Positions 42,375 through 49,795 of a stretch of 64,000 nt of DNA are shown in pieces; position 1 is the first letter of the stretch; every line of letters begins with the position of its first letter. Under the pieces are notes generated by a model. That model ran no database searches. It saw nothing but the letters and a program-made list of their open reading frames with translations, and was not told the DNA's origin. Origin of the DNA: Azospirillum sp051124815 (GTDB lineage: Bacteria > Pseudomonadota > Alphaproteobacteria > Azospirillales > Azospirillaceae); NCBI RefSeq assembly GCF_051124815.1, contig NZ_CP118485.1, forward strand, positions 2,480,001 to 2,544,000, written 5' to 3'. Position numbers and translations under genes: made by a program.

Positions 42375-42919
42375 TGCGCTTCCCCGGTGTTGGTCTGTCG
42401 CCGGGCCTGCTGCTGGGCTTCCACCCTGGCGCGGCGCTGCTCCTCCGCCTCCCTGCGCTGGCGCTCCCGCTCCATCCGTTCTGCGGCGATCAGCAGCAGC
42501 CGACGGCGGCCCTGGATGCTCTCGCATGCCCCGGCCAGCTCGGCGACGCTCGGCAGGAATTTGAGGGTGCGGACGATGGTCCGGCGCGCCTCTCGAACCA
42601 CATCGGCCGGCCAGCGGGAGGCTTCCTTCGCCGCGGCGGCAATGTAGACGGCGAGGTTGTCCGGCTGGCGGGGGAAGCTGCCGATCATGACCGCGATCTC
42701 GGTGCGTGCTTCCCGCTCCTCCGCCGGGGGCGTCGCCAGCACGGCTTGCACCTCGTCGGCGATGATGGCCAGCGTGTGGGCGTCCAGCAAGCCACGGAAG
42801 GAGTCGGCCGGCCGGCTGACGAACTCCAGCAGCGTGTCGGCGTGCTGCTCGGCGGTGGGGGTGCGGCCGAACTCGGCGACCGCAGAGACGGGGCGGATGA
42901 CGATGTCGTTGGGCATCAC
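42371..42919 (-). CDS. Phage protein following the replication initiator (182 aa)
   Basis: The protein has a helical centre (HTLAIIADEVQAVLATPPAE) and a strongly charged, probably coiled-coil C-terminus (AERMERERQRREAEEQRRAR). ATGA junctions connect it to the O-like gene upstream and the 81-residue gene downstream. In lambda-like modules this position holds a helicase loader, but no AAA motif is present, so I leave it unnamed. Confidence 0.65.
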   Translation of the reverse strand: MMPNDIVIRPVSAVAEFGRTPTAEQHADTLLEFVSRPADSFRGLLDAHTLAIIADEVQAVLATPPAEEREARTEIAVMIGSFPRQPDNLAVYIAAAAKEASRWPADVVREARRTIVRTLKFLPSVAELAGACESIQGRRRLLLIAAERMERERQRREAEEQRRARVEAQQQARRQTNTGEAQ

Positions 42920-43782
42920 AGGGCCTCTCTGAATGCGCGTGCTTCGGGGGTATCGGCGAACACCCTGCTGGCCGCGTCCTGGATGGACTGGCGGCGCGGG
43001 CTGCTGTTGCCGACGGCATGGGGGCTTTGGTCTTCGGGAGTGTCCTTCCAGGCGCCGTGGCGCAGGAAGTTTGCGGGCTTCTTGACGTACCGGGTGGGGG
43101 TACTGTCCTGGGCGACCGCGGCGGCGTAGGCGCTGGCGCTGGCGATCAGGCCGGCCTGCGTTGCCCCCTTCTTCAGGGCTTCGCGATAGGCGGCGCGTGT
43201 CCCGTCCTCGTCGGTCTTCCTCGGATAGACGGTCCAGAACTCGTTGAACGCCTCTTCCGGGAAGGAGGGCTTGGCCGGCGTCTTCGCCTTCGCTGGAAGC
43301 GCAATTACCTTCGCGGTTTCCGGCGTCTGTTCACCGAACAGGTCGCCAGAAAGATCCTGGTGGTTCTTTGGTGGATCTAATGGTGGTTCAGGGTGCACGT
43401 CGTGCACCCCTACCCCCGCACGACGTGCACCCTTGGGGCGCACGACTTGCACCCCTGCACGTCCTGCACCCCTGCACGACGTGCACCCCTCCGGGGATTG
43501 GGATAGGGCGCCCAAATCAAGCCGGTATTCCCTGCCACGACGCCGTCCGGGATCCTCGTCAGCTACCTTCACCAGCAGCCCGGTGGCCTCCAAGTCCCGG
43601 AGGATGTACTGCACCTTGCGAGGACTCAGCCGGCATTCGGCAGCAACCCGCTTGACGCTGGGGAAAATCCCCCCGCCATGGTCGTCAGCGAAATCGGCCA
43701 GCCTGACCAGTACGATGGCCGTCATGGTGTCAAGCGGACGCGGGCTTTCCCAAACGGCGGCCATGGCGCGGAGGCTCATCAT
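42916..43782 (-). CDS. O-like phage replication initiator containing iterons
   Basis: Residues 10-90 form a winged helix (LADFADDHGGGIFPSVKRVA, ECRLSPRKVQYILRDLEATG) of the type found in phage replication initiators. A Gly/Arg/His-rich linker (about residues 98-130) is encoded by the iteron array. The C-terminal half has FNEFWTVYPRKTDEDGTRAA and LIASASAYAAAVAQD, the usual DnaB-contacting region of such proteins. It overlaps the stop of dnaB (ATGA). The arrangement of an initiator gene with the origin inside it matches lambda O. Confidence 0.82.
   Translation of the reverse strand: MMSLRAMAAVWESPRPLDTMTAIVLVRLADFADDHGGGIFPSVKRVAAECRLSPRKVQYILRDLEATGLLVKVADEDPGRRRGREYRLDLGALSQSPEGCTSCRGAGRAGVQVVRPKGARRAGVGVHDVHPEPPLDPPKNHQDLSGDLFGEQTPETAKVIALPAKAKTPAKPSFPEEAFNEFWTVYPRKTDEDGTRAAYREALKKGATQAGLIASASAYAAAVAQDSTPTRYVKKPANFLRHGAWKDTPEDQSPHAVGNSSPRRQSIQDAASRVFADTPEARAFREAL
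43395..43490. other. Iteron array, probable replication origin of the island
   Basis: Five 17-bp units with consensus GCACGACGTGCACCCCT start at 43395, 43418, 43440, 43457 and 43474. Units 1, 2 and 5 contain a perfect 5-1-5 dyad (GCACG-A/T-CGTGC); units 3 and 4 each differ by one base. Spacing is 23, 22, 17 and 17 bp, close to two helical turns or less. The side towards the gene's 3' end (43300-43390) is poorer in GC, as expected of an unwinding region. Confidence 0.78.
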
Positions 43783-45188
43783 CGCCCCCCTCGGTGCAGG
43801 TTTTCGAAAACCTGCCGCTGGCCGTCGAAGCGAACGGCAACGGTGCCGGTGCCGCCCTGGCGGTTCTTCGCGATGATGATTTCACCGATACCCTGGCATT
43901 CGCTCAGACGCTGCACCCACTCGGCGTATCGGGCGTTGTAGACGTCCTGGCTCTCGTTCGCCCGACGCATCGGCTCGGCGCGCTCCAAGTAGTACTGTTC
44001 GCGGTACAGCATCAGCACGACGTCGGCGTCCTGCTCGATGGCGCCGCTGTCCCGAAGGTCGGCCAGTTGCGGGCGCTTGTCCTCGCGCTGCTCGACCTGT
44101 CGGCTGAGCTGGCACAGCAATACGACGGGGATGTCCAGTTCCTTGGCCAGCAGCTTCAGCGCCTTGGTGGTCTCCTCGACCTGATGGACCTTGTTCGCCC
44201 GCGGATCGGCCGGGCTGACCAGTCCCAAATAGTCGACCAGCAACAGCTTCAGGCCGTGCTTGCGCTGGTGCAGCCGGGCGCGGGCTGCGATCTGTGCGGC
44301 GGTCAGCCCGGCTTGCGGGTCGATCCGCAAGGGCATGCTGGCGAAATGCTGCTGGGCCTCGACCAACGCGCGGAACTGCTCCGGCGACAGGACGCCGCGC
44401 TGGCTCTGCACGTCGACTCCGCTGCGGGACGCAAGGAGGCGCTGGCCGAGACTGACTGTTCCCATTTCCAAGGATTGGAACAACGTGGGCTCGCCTCGGC
44501 CGGCCGCGTTGGTTGCCGCCGTCGTCGCCAGCACGGTCTTTCCCATGCTCGGCCGACCGGCGATGATAGCGAGGTCCCCGCGCTGGAGGCCGCCCAGCCG
44601 GTAATCCAGATCGGCAAGTCCGGTTGCAACGCCGGAGATGCCGTCGGGCGCCTGTTGGGCGCGCTCTGCCGCCCGGACTGCCTCCTCGACGGCATCGGCC
44701 GCGGTGGCGAGTTCAGCCTCTCCCCCGCGTGCGTGTGCGCGAAGGGCTGCCGTCTGCGCGTCCAGGTCGGCGATCAGATTCTCGGGCGCGGTGAGGTCTG
44801 GATGGTATGCCCGCTCCAGCGCCTCGGCGGTCACCTCGATCAGTTGCCGGCGGATGAACAGGTCGTGGATGGTCTTGCCGTAATCGCCGGCGTTGACCAG
44901 CGTCACGACATTGCCGGCGAGTTCGGCGAGATAGGCGCCGCCGCCCTCCTGCTGCAGGTCCGGGTCGGTGTCGAACATACGGCGCAGAGTGACGGGCGAT
45001 GCCACCCGGCCGGCGCCGATTGTCTCGGTGATCGCCGCGAAGATCCGCTGGTGGGCCGGGTCGTAGAAGTGCTCCGGCCGCAGGAAGTCGCTGACCTTGG
45101 AGAACGCCCGATTGTTGGTCAGCAGCGCGCCAAGCAGGCCCTGCTCGGCTTCCTCGTTGTGCGGTGGCCTGCGGGGAGCGTCAGCCAT
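43779..45188 (-). CDS. dnaB: Replicative DNA helicase, DnaB type
   Basis: The 469-residue hexameric helicase has the N-terminal DnaB domain (NEEAEQGLLGALLTNNRAF) and the RecA-like motor with Walker A LAIIAGRPSMGKTVLA, Walker B LLLVDYLGLV, and the conserved LCQLSRQVEQREDKRPQLAD and DADVVLMLYRE. It unwinds DNA at the fork. A chromosomal dnaB should exist elsewhere; this copy belongs to the island and is followed by its own initiator gene. No intein is present. Confidence 0.93.
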   Translation of the reverse strand: MADAPRRPPHNEEAEQGLLGALLTNNRAFSKVSDFLRPEHFYDPAHQRIFAAITETIGAGRVASPVTLRRMFDTDPDLQQEGGGAYLAELAGNVVTLVNAGDYGKTIHDLFIRRQLIEVTAEALERAYHPDLTAPENLIADLDAQTAALRAHARGGEAELATAADAVEEAVRAAERAQQAPDGISGVATGLADLDYRLGGLQRGDLAIIAGRPSMGKTVLATTAATNAAGRGEPTLFQSLEMGTVSLGQRLLASRSGVDVQSQRGVLSPEQFRALVEAQQHFASMPLRIDPQAGLTAAQIAARARLHQRKHGLKLLLVDYLGLVSPADPRANKVHQVEETTKALKLLAKELDIPVVLLCQLSRQVEQREDKRPQLADLRDSGAIEQDADVVLMLYREQYYLERAEPMRRANESQDVYNARYAEWVQRLSECQGIGEIIIAKNRQGGTGTVAVRFDGQRQVFENLHRGGR

Positions 45189-45378
45189 GGCTTCCCCCCT
45201 CCAGCCGGTCGGCCGGCGTGTTCAGCCGGCCGGCGATGGCGCGGAGGTCCGCGGGGTCCAGATGCTGGGGTAGACGCTCCAAGTCCTCGACGATGCCACC
45301 GATGGTCTGGGTGGGCGTCAGCGGCCGGGAGATGTGTAGCCGGCGGCGAACGGGGAGGCGAACGACGGGGGCGCTCAT
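45181..45378 (-). CDS. Small hypothetical phage protein (65 aa)
   Basis: Starting MSAPVVRLPVRRRLHISRP, the peptide has one helical unit (TIGGIVEDLERLPQHLDPAD, LRAIAGRLN). Its ATG overlaps the preceding stop (ATGA) and its end overlaps the dnaB start by eight bases. Coupled translation supports that it is real. Function unknown. Confidence 0.55.
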   Translation of the reverse strand: MSAPVVRLPVRRRLHISRPLTPTQTIGGIVEDLERLPQHLDPADLRAIAGRLNTPADRLEGGSHG

Positions 45379-45593
45379 GCGGCCCCCAGGCGGCTGAACG
45401 CCAGTTCCGCGATTGCAGCGGCGGTGGTCGGGCAAAGACCAAACCGACGAGCAACAGCATAGGCCGCGGCGGGGGTTGCATCGAAGGCAGTGAAAGGAGT
45501 AAAAATCGGAGCAGTCAGCAGTCCGAATTTACCCGCCGCCCCGGTCGCGCTCGCCACAAGCGCGGTGTCGGGGCGGTGGTGTTTTGGGGGCAT
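45375..45593 (-). CDS. Small hypothetical phage protein (72 aa)
   Basis: The product (GKFGLLTAPIFTPFTAFDAT, FGLCPTTAAAIAELAFSRLG) follows the AlpA-like gene by two bases and overlaps the next ATG. It is weakly helical, without Cys motif or clear membrane span. Position in the early operon suggests a regulatory or replication accessory role, but this is inference only. Confidence 0.55.
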   Translation of the reverse strand: MPPKHHRPDTALVASATGAAGKFGLLTAPIFTPFTAFDATPAAAYAVARRFGLCPTTAAAIAELAFSRLGAA

Positions 45594-45595
45594 TG

Positions 45596-45775
45596 TTACG
45601 CGGCTTCCAGGCTGGCCACGTATTCCTGAATGCTGGAGATCGGGACGAGCGTCTTGGTACCGATCTTGACGCGCTTCAGCTTTCCCTGCTTCAACAATTC
45701 GAAGAACTGGGTCTTACCCATGCCGCCGAGCATTTCGCGGCCTTTGCTCGTGTCAACGAGAAGCGGCTGAACCAT
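45596..45775 (-). CDS. AlpA/excisionase-like small HTH regulator (59 aa)
   Basis: The 59-residue protein is one winged helix: DTSKGREMLGGMGKTQFFEL, then KQGKLKRVKIGTKTLVPISS and IQEYVASLE. This is the layout of AlpA-type regulators and excisionases, which switch on excision and early genes of P4-like satellites and phages. GGAG stands before the ATG. It is the first gene of the leftward replication operon and sits below two palindromes. Confidence 0.78.
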   Translation of the reverse strand: MVQPLLVDTSKGREMLGGMGKTQFFELLKQGKLKRVKIGTKTLVPISSIQEYVASLEAA

Positions 45776-45785
45776 TACAGTCTCC

Positions 45786-45818
45786 GTTCTTACAAGAACT
45801 GAGCGGACCTTATCGGTC
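45786..45818. promoter_or_regulatory. Two palindromes upstream of the AlpA-like gene
   Basis: GTTCTTACAAGAAC (45786-45799) is a perfect 6-2-6 dyad and GGACC-TTATC-GGTCC (45804-45818) a 5-5-5 dyad. They lie 11-43 bp before the ATG of the first operon gene and are candidate operators or part of a leader hairpin. No confident -35/-10 pair could be fixed. Confidence 0.5.
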
Positions 45819-45899
45819 CACTTCTGAGACTGTGCCGCCTAAAAAATCGGCAAGCAAAATTGGATAATCTGGCAATCGCTCCTGCCAATTTATTTCATG

Positions 45900-46490
45900 T
45901 CAGATTTTTTTCCGTCTTCCTCGTGCCTGCCAATGAGGTGGTGCCAGATCGATTCGGAGTTTCCGGATCCGTCCCGAACTGATACCGAGCTTGGCGCCCG
46001 CCGCCTCATCTTCATCTCGCGAGGGTGGTTTGATGGTAGGATCTTGCTCGAATGACGCAACTCGCTCTTTATACCAACGCTCAGCATCAGCTTCGGAGCA
46101 AGGTCTGTTCCGCCGCTCAGATGGAGAGGATGGGAGGCACTCCCCTTCATTGCCCTGTTCCGTCGTCTCAACAGAAGACCGTAGCGACCACAGCCTCGCA
46201 ATATCAGCGCGGAGAACTCGTAGGTCGCTATCAGGGCGTGGCCCCGATGAGGGGTAAGGGTTGTAATTCCAGTCGACGGGAGATGGCGGCGCCTTCCTCC
46301 AAATGTATGAGCCGTTTGGCTTCTCGCCGGGCACACGCGACCAGAAGAGATGTCCCTCCCGGAATCGCTGCTCGACCGTGATAACGCCCTCTTCCCATGC
46401 GGCCTCGATAGTACGGCGCCCATCACAGTTTGCCCGTTCGGAGACTATCTCCGCTGCTTCGGTCAAGAAAATGTAAGTGCTTTCCCACAT
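45900..46490 (-). CDS. Hypothetical island protein (196 aa)
   Basis: The N-terminus (TYIFLTEAAEIVSERANCDG, RTIEAAWEEGVITVEQRF) looks like a short HTH or adaptor unit. The C-terminus (AERWYKERVASFEQ, KLGISSGRIRKLRIDLAPPH) ends in the RELAPPxW-like motif often seen in rhizobial and Azospirillum hypothetical proteins. The gene is less GC-rich than the core genome. It lies between the integrase and the replication operon on the same strand. Function unknown. Confidence 0.65.
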   Translation of the reverse strand: MWESTYIFLTEAAEIVSERANCDGRRTIEAAWEEGVITVEQRFREGHLFWSRVPGEKPNGSYIWRKAPPSPVDWNYNPYPSSGPRPDSDLRVLRADIARLWSLRSSVETTEQGNEGECLPSSPSERRNRPCSEADAERWYKERVASFEQDPTIKPPSRDEDEAAGAKLGISSGRIRKLRIDLAPPHWQARGRRKKI

Positions 46491-46616
46491 GAACGGACGC
46501 CTCCGCAGGCGCTGGCCGCAAAGAGGGTCGGCGCGGCGGGGTGATGCGGTGTCACCTGTTCCCCCCGTCGGGGTAGCCGCGCCGATGTCGTGCGCCCCGT
46601 CGTCACAGGGCAGTGA

Positions 46617-47846
46617 TCAGGTCGCCTGCCGGCGTTCCGCCAACTCTACCACGTTGGCGCGGTTGCCGGTCACCACGCCCTCGACATGCCGCGCCCAAGC
46701 CTCCAGAGCCGTGCGCTTCTCCTCGCGGTAGGCGTGCACGTTGTAGGTCTTGTGCAGCGCCGGCCGGGAATGGTTCAGGATGTGTTCGATCACCTCCTGG
46801 GCGACACCAAGGCGTCCAAGCCCTGTGGCGACCGTGCGACGGATGTCGTGGATGGTCCAACCGGTCACCCCGCTTTCCCGGTCCAGGATCTCCTTCAGCC
46901 GCTTCATGCCGGCATAAGGCTTCTTCCCCTCCGCGTCGCAGGTGAAGACCATCGGCCCGAGTCGGGTCGCCCCGTCCAGCACCTCCAGCGCCGCGGTGGT
47001 CAGCGGGACCTCATGCTGCCGCTTGCCCTTGTTCCGCTCGGCCGGAAGCGTCCATAGGTCGTCGCCGATCTCCGACCATGGAAGGCACCGCACCTCGTCG
47101 CGGCGCTGGCCGGTGAGGATCAGCAGGCGCACGAGCTGATTGCTGGGATAGGACAAGCTGGCGGCGGCTTTCCAGATGGCGGCAAGCTCCTTGTCCTCAA
47201 GCACCCGCTCCCGGGGCGCCTCGATGTTCTTCCGGCGCTTCACCGTCGCGGCCGGGTTGACGTCCAGGAACTCCCGTTCCACTGCCCAGTTGAAGGTGGC
47301 GATCAGCTGGGAACGGATGCGGTTCACCTGGGCGTTCAGCCCCTTCTTGTTCTGCAGGTCGTCCAGCAGTTCCACGATGTCGGCGCGCCGCACCTCGTCC
47401 AGGGCCTTCGCCCCGATGACCGGCTCTACATGAGCGCTGAACATGAGCTCGACCGTCTGCCATCGGCGCTGGTTGGTCTTGCAGTACTCCTCGACATAGC
47501 GGCTCAGCAGCTTCGCCACGGTGGCTGGGCGCTTGGCGCTGCGCTCGTCGTCCTCGGCCGCGCGCTTCTCCTCAGCGATCAGGTCCTGCCCCTTCTTGCC
47601 CGCGTTGTAGATGTCGCGAGCCCGCTTTCGTGCATCGGATAGGGTAACCGATGGGTATGGCCCCAGAGACTCCTGGCGGAGCGTCGCGTTCCCCTTCACG
47701 CGGTATTTCAGCCTCCAGGATTTTGCCCCTGTGGGCGTCACGCGAAACTCTAAGCCGGGCACGGCTTCGTCGTAGATGACCAATCGCCCCGCCTCGGGCG
47801 GCTTCATCGTTTGCAACTGCCTGTCCGTCAGCTTCGATCTCGCCAT
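46617..47846 (-). CDS. Tyrosine site-specific integrase of the island
   Basis: The 409-residue protein has the N-terminal arm-binding domain (LTDRQLQTMKPPEAGRLVIY, VPGLEFRVTPTGAKSWRLKY), a core-binding helical domain and the catalytic domain. The catalytic residues are Arg in LILTGQRRDEVRCLPW, His-x-x-Arg in WTIHDIRRTVATGL and the nucleophilic Tyr in LHKTYNVHAY. It would recombine the 59-bp repeats. The ATG at 47846 begins the usual MARSKLT start. The right attachment repeat lies 166 bp upstream of the gene. Confidence 0.95.
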   Translation of the reverse strand: MARSKLTDRQLQTMKPPEAGRLVIYDEAVPGLEFRVTPTGAKSWRLKYRVKGNATLRQESLGPYPSVTLSDARKRARDIYNAGKKGQDLIAEEKRAAEDDERSAKRPATVAKLLSRYVEEYCKTNQRRWQTVELMFSAHVEPVIGAKALDEVRRADIVELLDDLQNKKGLNAQVNRIRSQLIATFNWAVEREFLDVNPAATVKRRKNIEAPRERVLEDKELAAIWKAAASLSYPSNQLVRLLILTGQRRDEVRCLPWSEIGDDLWTLPAERNKGKRQHEVPLTTAALEVLDGATRLGPMVFTCDAEGKKPYAGMKRLKEILDRESGVTGWTIHDIRRTVATGLGRLGVAQEVIEHILNHSRPALHKTYNVHAYREEKRTALEAWARHVEGVVTGNRANVVELAERRQAT

Positions 47847-48012
47847 ATCTGCCCTGATCCGTCTGGGGCCACACCGGGGCCACAGAATATCACGGCACCG
47901 TGAGAACCACAACGAACCGACATGAACCATAAATCCTAATTTTAACAATTACTTAGAAGACTACTCCTCAAATCCACCGAACCGGAAGAACCCAAGCGGC
48001 CCGGTGACATCA

Positions 48013-48071
48013 CGTCTCCCAGACGTGAAGCCTCCCTGTTCAACTCGCCGCTAATCCAATGGGTTAGCGGC
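48013..48071. repeat. Right attachment repeat (59 bp) of the island
   Basis: The copy is identical to 27364-27422 and is also followed by a T7 run, so it still forms a terminator, but it lacks the 5' half of the small RNA. The sequence to its right is probably the original chromosomal continuation. Confidence 0.93.
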
Positions 48072-48177
48072 GGTTTTTTTATGTGGGCAGGGGTTGGGGG
48101 AACTCAGGGGGAACGGTCGGGCCGCATTGCCGATCTCCTGCGGCGACGGACAAGTCACGGCCAAGGCACCGACGCAC

Positions 48178-48202
48178 AAAGGGCCGCCCCATGGGACGGC
48201 CC
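48178..48202 (-). terminator. Possible terminator of the Hint-domain gene
   Basis: GGGCCG and CGGCCC form a short stem around a 10-nt loop, with TTT following on the minus strand. It lies about 50 bp behind the stop codon of the Hint-domain gene. The T-run is short, so the call is tentative. Confidence 0.4.
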
Positions 48203-48249
48203 CCTGTTCATGCACGGTGCCCCGCCACAAAAGCGAAAGCGGATTGGCC

Positions 48250-48861
48250 TCAGGCCACTTCGACCGGTTCGATCTGCCGGGCGCGCTTGTTCACATTGGT
48301 GCGGATCCGCTCCAGCGCAGCCAGCGGAATGTCGATCTTCACGCAGGGCTCCTGAATGCGCGGATCGTCCCCCGGATACAGCGCCTCGTACTCGGCGGCA
48401 TTGTCGTAGGCTTGGCGATTGTCCGCTTCGAGATAGGTCTCGACCGGCAGTCCCTCGGCATACATGCCGTCATGGCTGTCGAGCTCGATGTGGAAATACT
48501 CGATCTCCTCCATCGCATCGACCTGCCGGATCGACGACCCGTTGATCAGCAGCCGGGCCGAGACACCATACTCGCCGATCAGCAGGGCATGGCCGGGGGA
48601 GATGTAGAGGTCGCGTGCGGGCAATCCTTGGGCGATGGCGCCGCGGGCGATCCTGACCGGCAGGTGAATCTTGCGCAGATGCTCGGTGTCGAAGGACGTC
48701 CCCGCCAGCAGGCGCCGGCCGATCCAGCGGATCGAACGGAGCTCGCCGGTCACCGACGACTGGATCAGATCGCCGATCTTCAGGCTTTCGACAGGCACGT
48801 CGCCGGACATGGAACGGACATAGGTGCCGCGAAGGATGCAGGTGGGAGCAGGAAGAGTCAT
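48250..48861 (-). CDS. Hint-domain (hedgehog/intein-type) protein
   Basis: The 203-residue protein is essentially one Hint module. It has a Cys near the start (TCILRGTYVRSM), GDVPVESLKIGDLIQ, IRWIGRRLLAG, then the conserved ISPGHALLIGEYGVSARLLI and the late YFHIELDSHDGMYAEGLPVE. Hint proteins of this bacterial type may cleave or ligate themselves, but the typical C-terminal Asn-nucleophile step is not evident. A GTG 13 codons upstream is another possible start; neither has a clear ribosome site. Confidence 0.8.
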   Translation of the reverse strand: MTLPAPTCILRGTYVRSMSGDVPVESLKIGDLIQSSVTGELRSIRWIGRRLLAGTSFDTEHLRKIHLPVRIARGAIAQGLPARDLYISPGHALLIGEYGVSARLLINGSSIRQVDAMEEIEYFHIELDSHDGMYAEGLPVETYLEADNRQAYDNAAEYEALYPGDDPRIQEPCVKIDIPLAALERIRTNVNKRARQIEPVEVA

Positions 48862-48997
48862 TTCAGGAGATGCCCAATGTCGTTTTGAAGAGTTCTCCAC
48901 CGGCCGTACGGAGGTTTCCGGCGTCCGGCACAGCGGTAGCGCACTCCGAAAAGGTTACTCCTTTAAGCAATCCGTGGGGCGGCGAAGTTGTGCGGAG

Positions 48998-49195
48998 TTA
49001 CGACCGCCGGTGACCAATTGTCGCAGATGCGCCGGTGTGCGACTGCGGCATTTCGTCTGGTTCCCGCCCCTCCAGCGCCGCCCGCGCAAGAGCGAGGATA
49101 TTATCCAGGCGGATCACCAGTTCGTTCTCGCACAGGGCGGAACGTGCTGATGCGGCTTCACTTATGATTGCGCGCAAGGCTTCGTCCCGTGTCAT
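48998..49195 (-). CDS. Small hypothetical protein (65 aa)
   Basis: GGAGGT five nt before the ATG sets the start. The peptide is helical (MTRDEALRAIISEAASARSA, LVIRLDNILALARAALEG) with a polar tail and no Cys motif. It is divergent from the ribbon-helix-helix gene. I recognise no family. Confidence 0.55.
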   Translation of the reverse strand: MTRDEALRAIISEAASARSALCENELVIRLDNILALARAALEGREPDEMPQSHTGASATIGHRRS

Positions 49196-49349
49196 GTCCA
49201 CCTCCGGTTTCATGCCGTCCGCCCGCCGTCCGAGCAGACCCGACCTCTCCGCCACCCTCTCCGCCGCCCCATCGCCTGTGAAGAATTTCACAGCCGGCTT
49301 CTGGCCGTTTCACATACCCATTTATGCATCGGCAACGGAGGGCTCCCCC

Positions 49350-49619
49350 ATGCACATGCGCAACATCAGGGTGAACGGCAAGCGGACCAGCATGAAGCTG
49401 ATGCCGGTGGAGTGGGAGTCGCTCGAGGAAATCTGCGCCCGCGAGAACATGACGATGAGCGAACTGGTGTCGAAGATCGATGCCGAACGCCAGGATTGCG
49501 ACAACCTCACCGGCTGCGTCCGCGTCTATGCGCTGTGCTATTTCCGAAAGGCCGCCAGCCTGTCGGAGCCGATGCCCCGCCACCGCGCGCCGGCGGCCGT
49601 GGCCTTCGCGGCGGAATAA
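49350..49619 (+). CDS. Ribbon-helix-helix domain protein (89 aa)
   Basis: The first 60 residues form an RHH_4-type unit: RNIRVNGKRTSMKLMPVEWE, SLEEICARENMTMSELVSKI, and then NLTGCVRVYALCYFRKA. These are DNA-binding dimers used as small repressors in alphaproteobacteria. CGGAGGG before the ATG at 49350 is the ribosome site. The C-terminal 20 residues are Ala/Pro-rich. Target unknown. Confidence 0.82.
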   Translation: MHMRNIRVNGKRTSMKLMPVEWESLEEICARENMTMSELVSKIDAERQDCDNLTGCVRVYALCYFRKAASLSEPMPRHRAPAAVAFAAE

Positions 49620-49795
49620 CCGGCCGGCCCATTCCGCATAAAGTCTATCCCGCATAAGCGGTTCGCCGAGGCCCCGGCCGCCGGGGGTCCACCCATCGGA
49701 CAGGACCCGTGGCGCCGCCGCGGCCGGCACACCATGTTCGACGCAGGCCCCGTTCACGCGGTTGCCGTCGTTGCGTCGACCGAAACGGTGTGCCA

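Larger units (their letters stand above)
27364..48071. mobile_element. Integrated prophage- or satellite-like genomic island
   Basis: A 59-bp perfect direct repeat bounds about 20.7 kb with a tyrosine integrase just inside the right end. Inside are phage-type genes (AlpA-like regulator, DnaB, O-like initiator with iterons, metallopeptidase, DUF5681, tail-fibre genes, XRE control region), ParA ATPases, a toxin-antitoxin pair and cargo. Capsid, portal, terminase and lysis genes are absent. Two or three genes appear frameshifted. It is therefore either a decayed prophage or a phage satellite; excision would leave an intact small RNA gene. Confidence 0.9.

Noticed and set aside
43395..43490. Short CRISPR array
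   Set aside because: Units are 17 bp and adjacent or 5-6 bp apart, with no spacers of 30-40 bp, and no cas genes are near. The dyad symmetry and host gene point to iterons.
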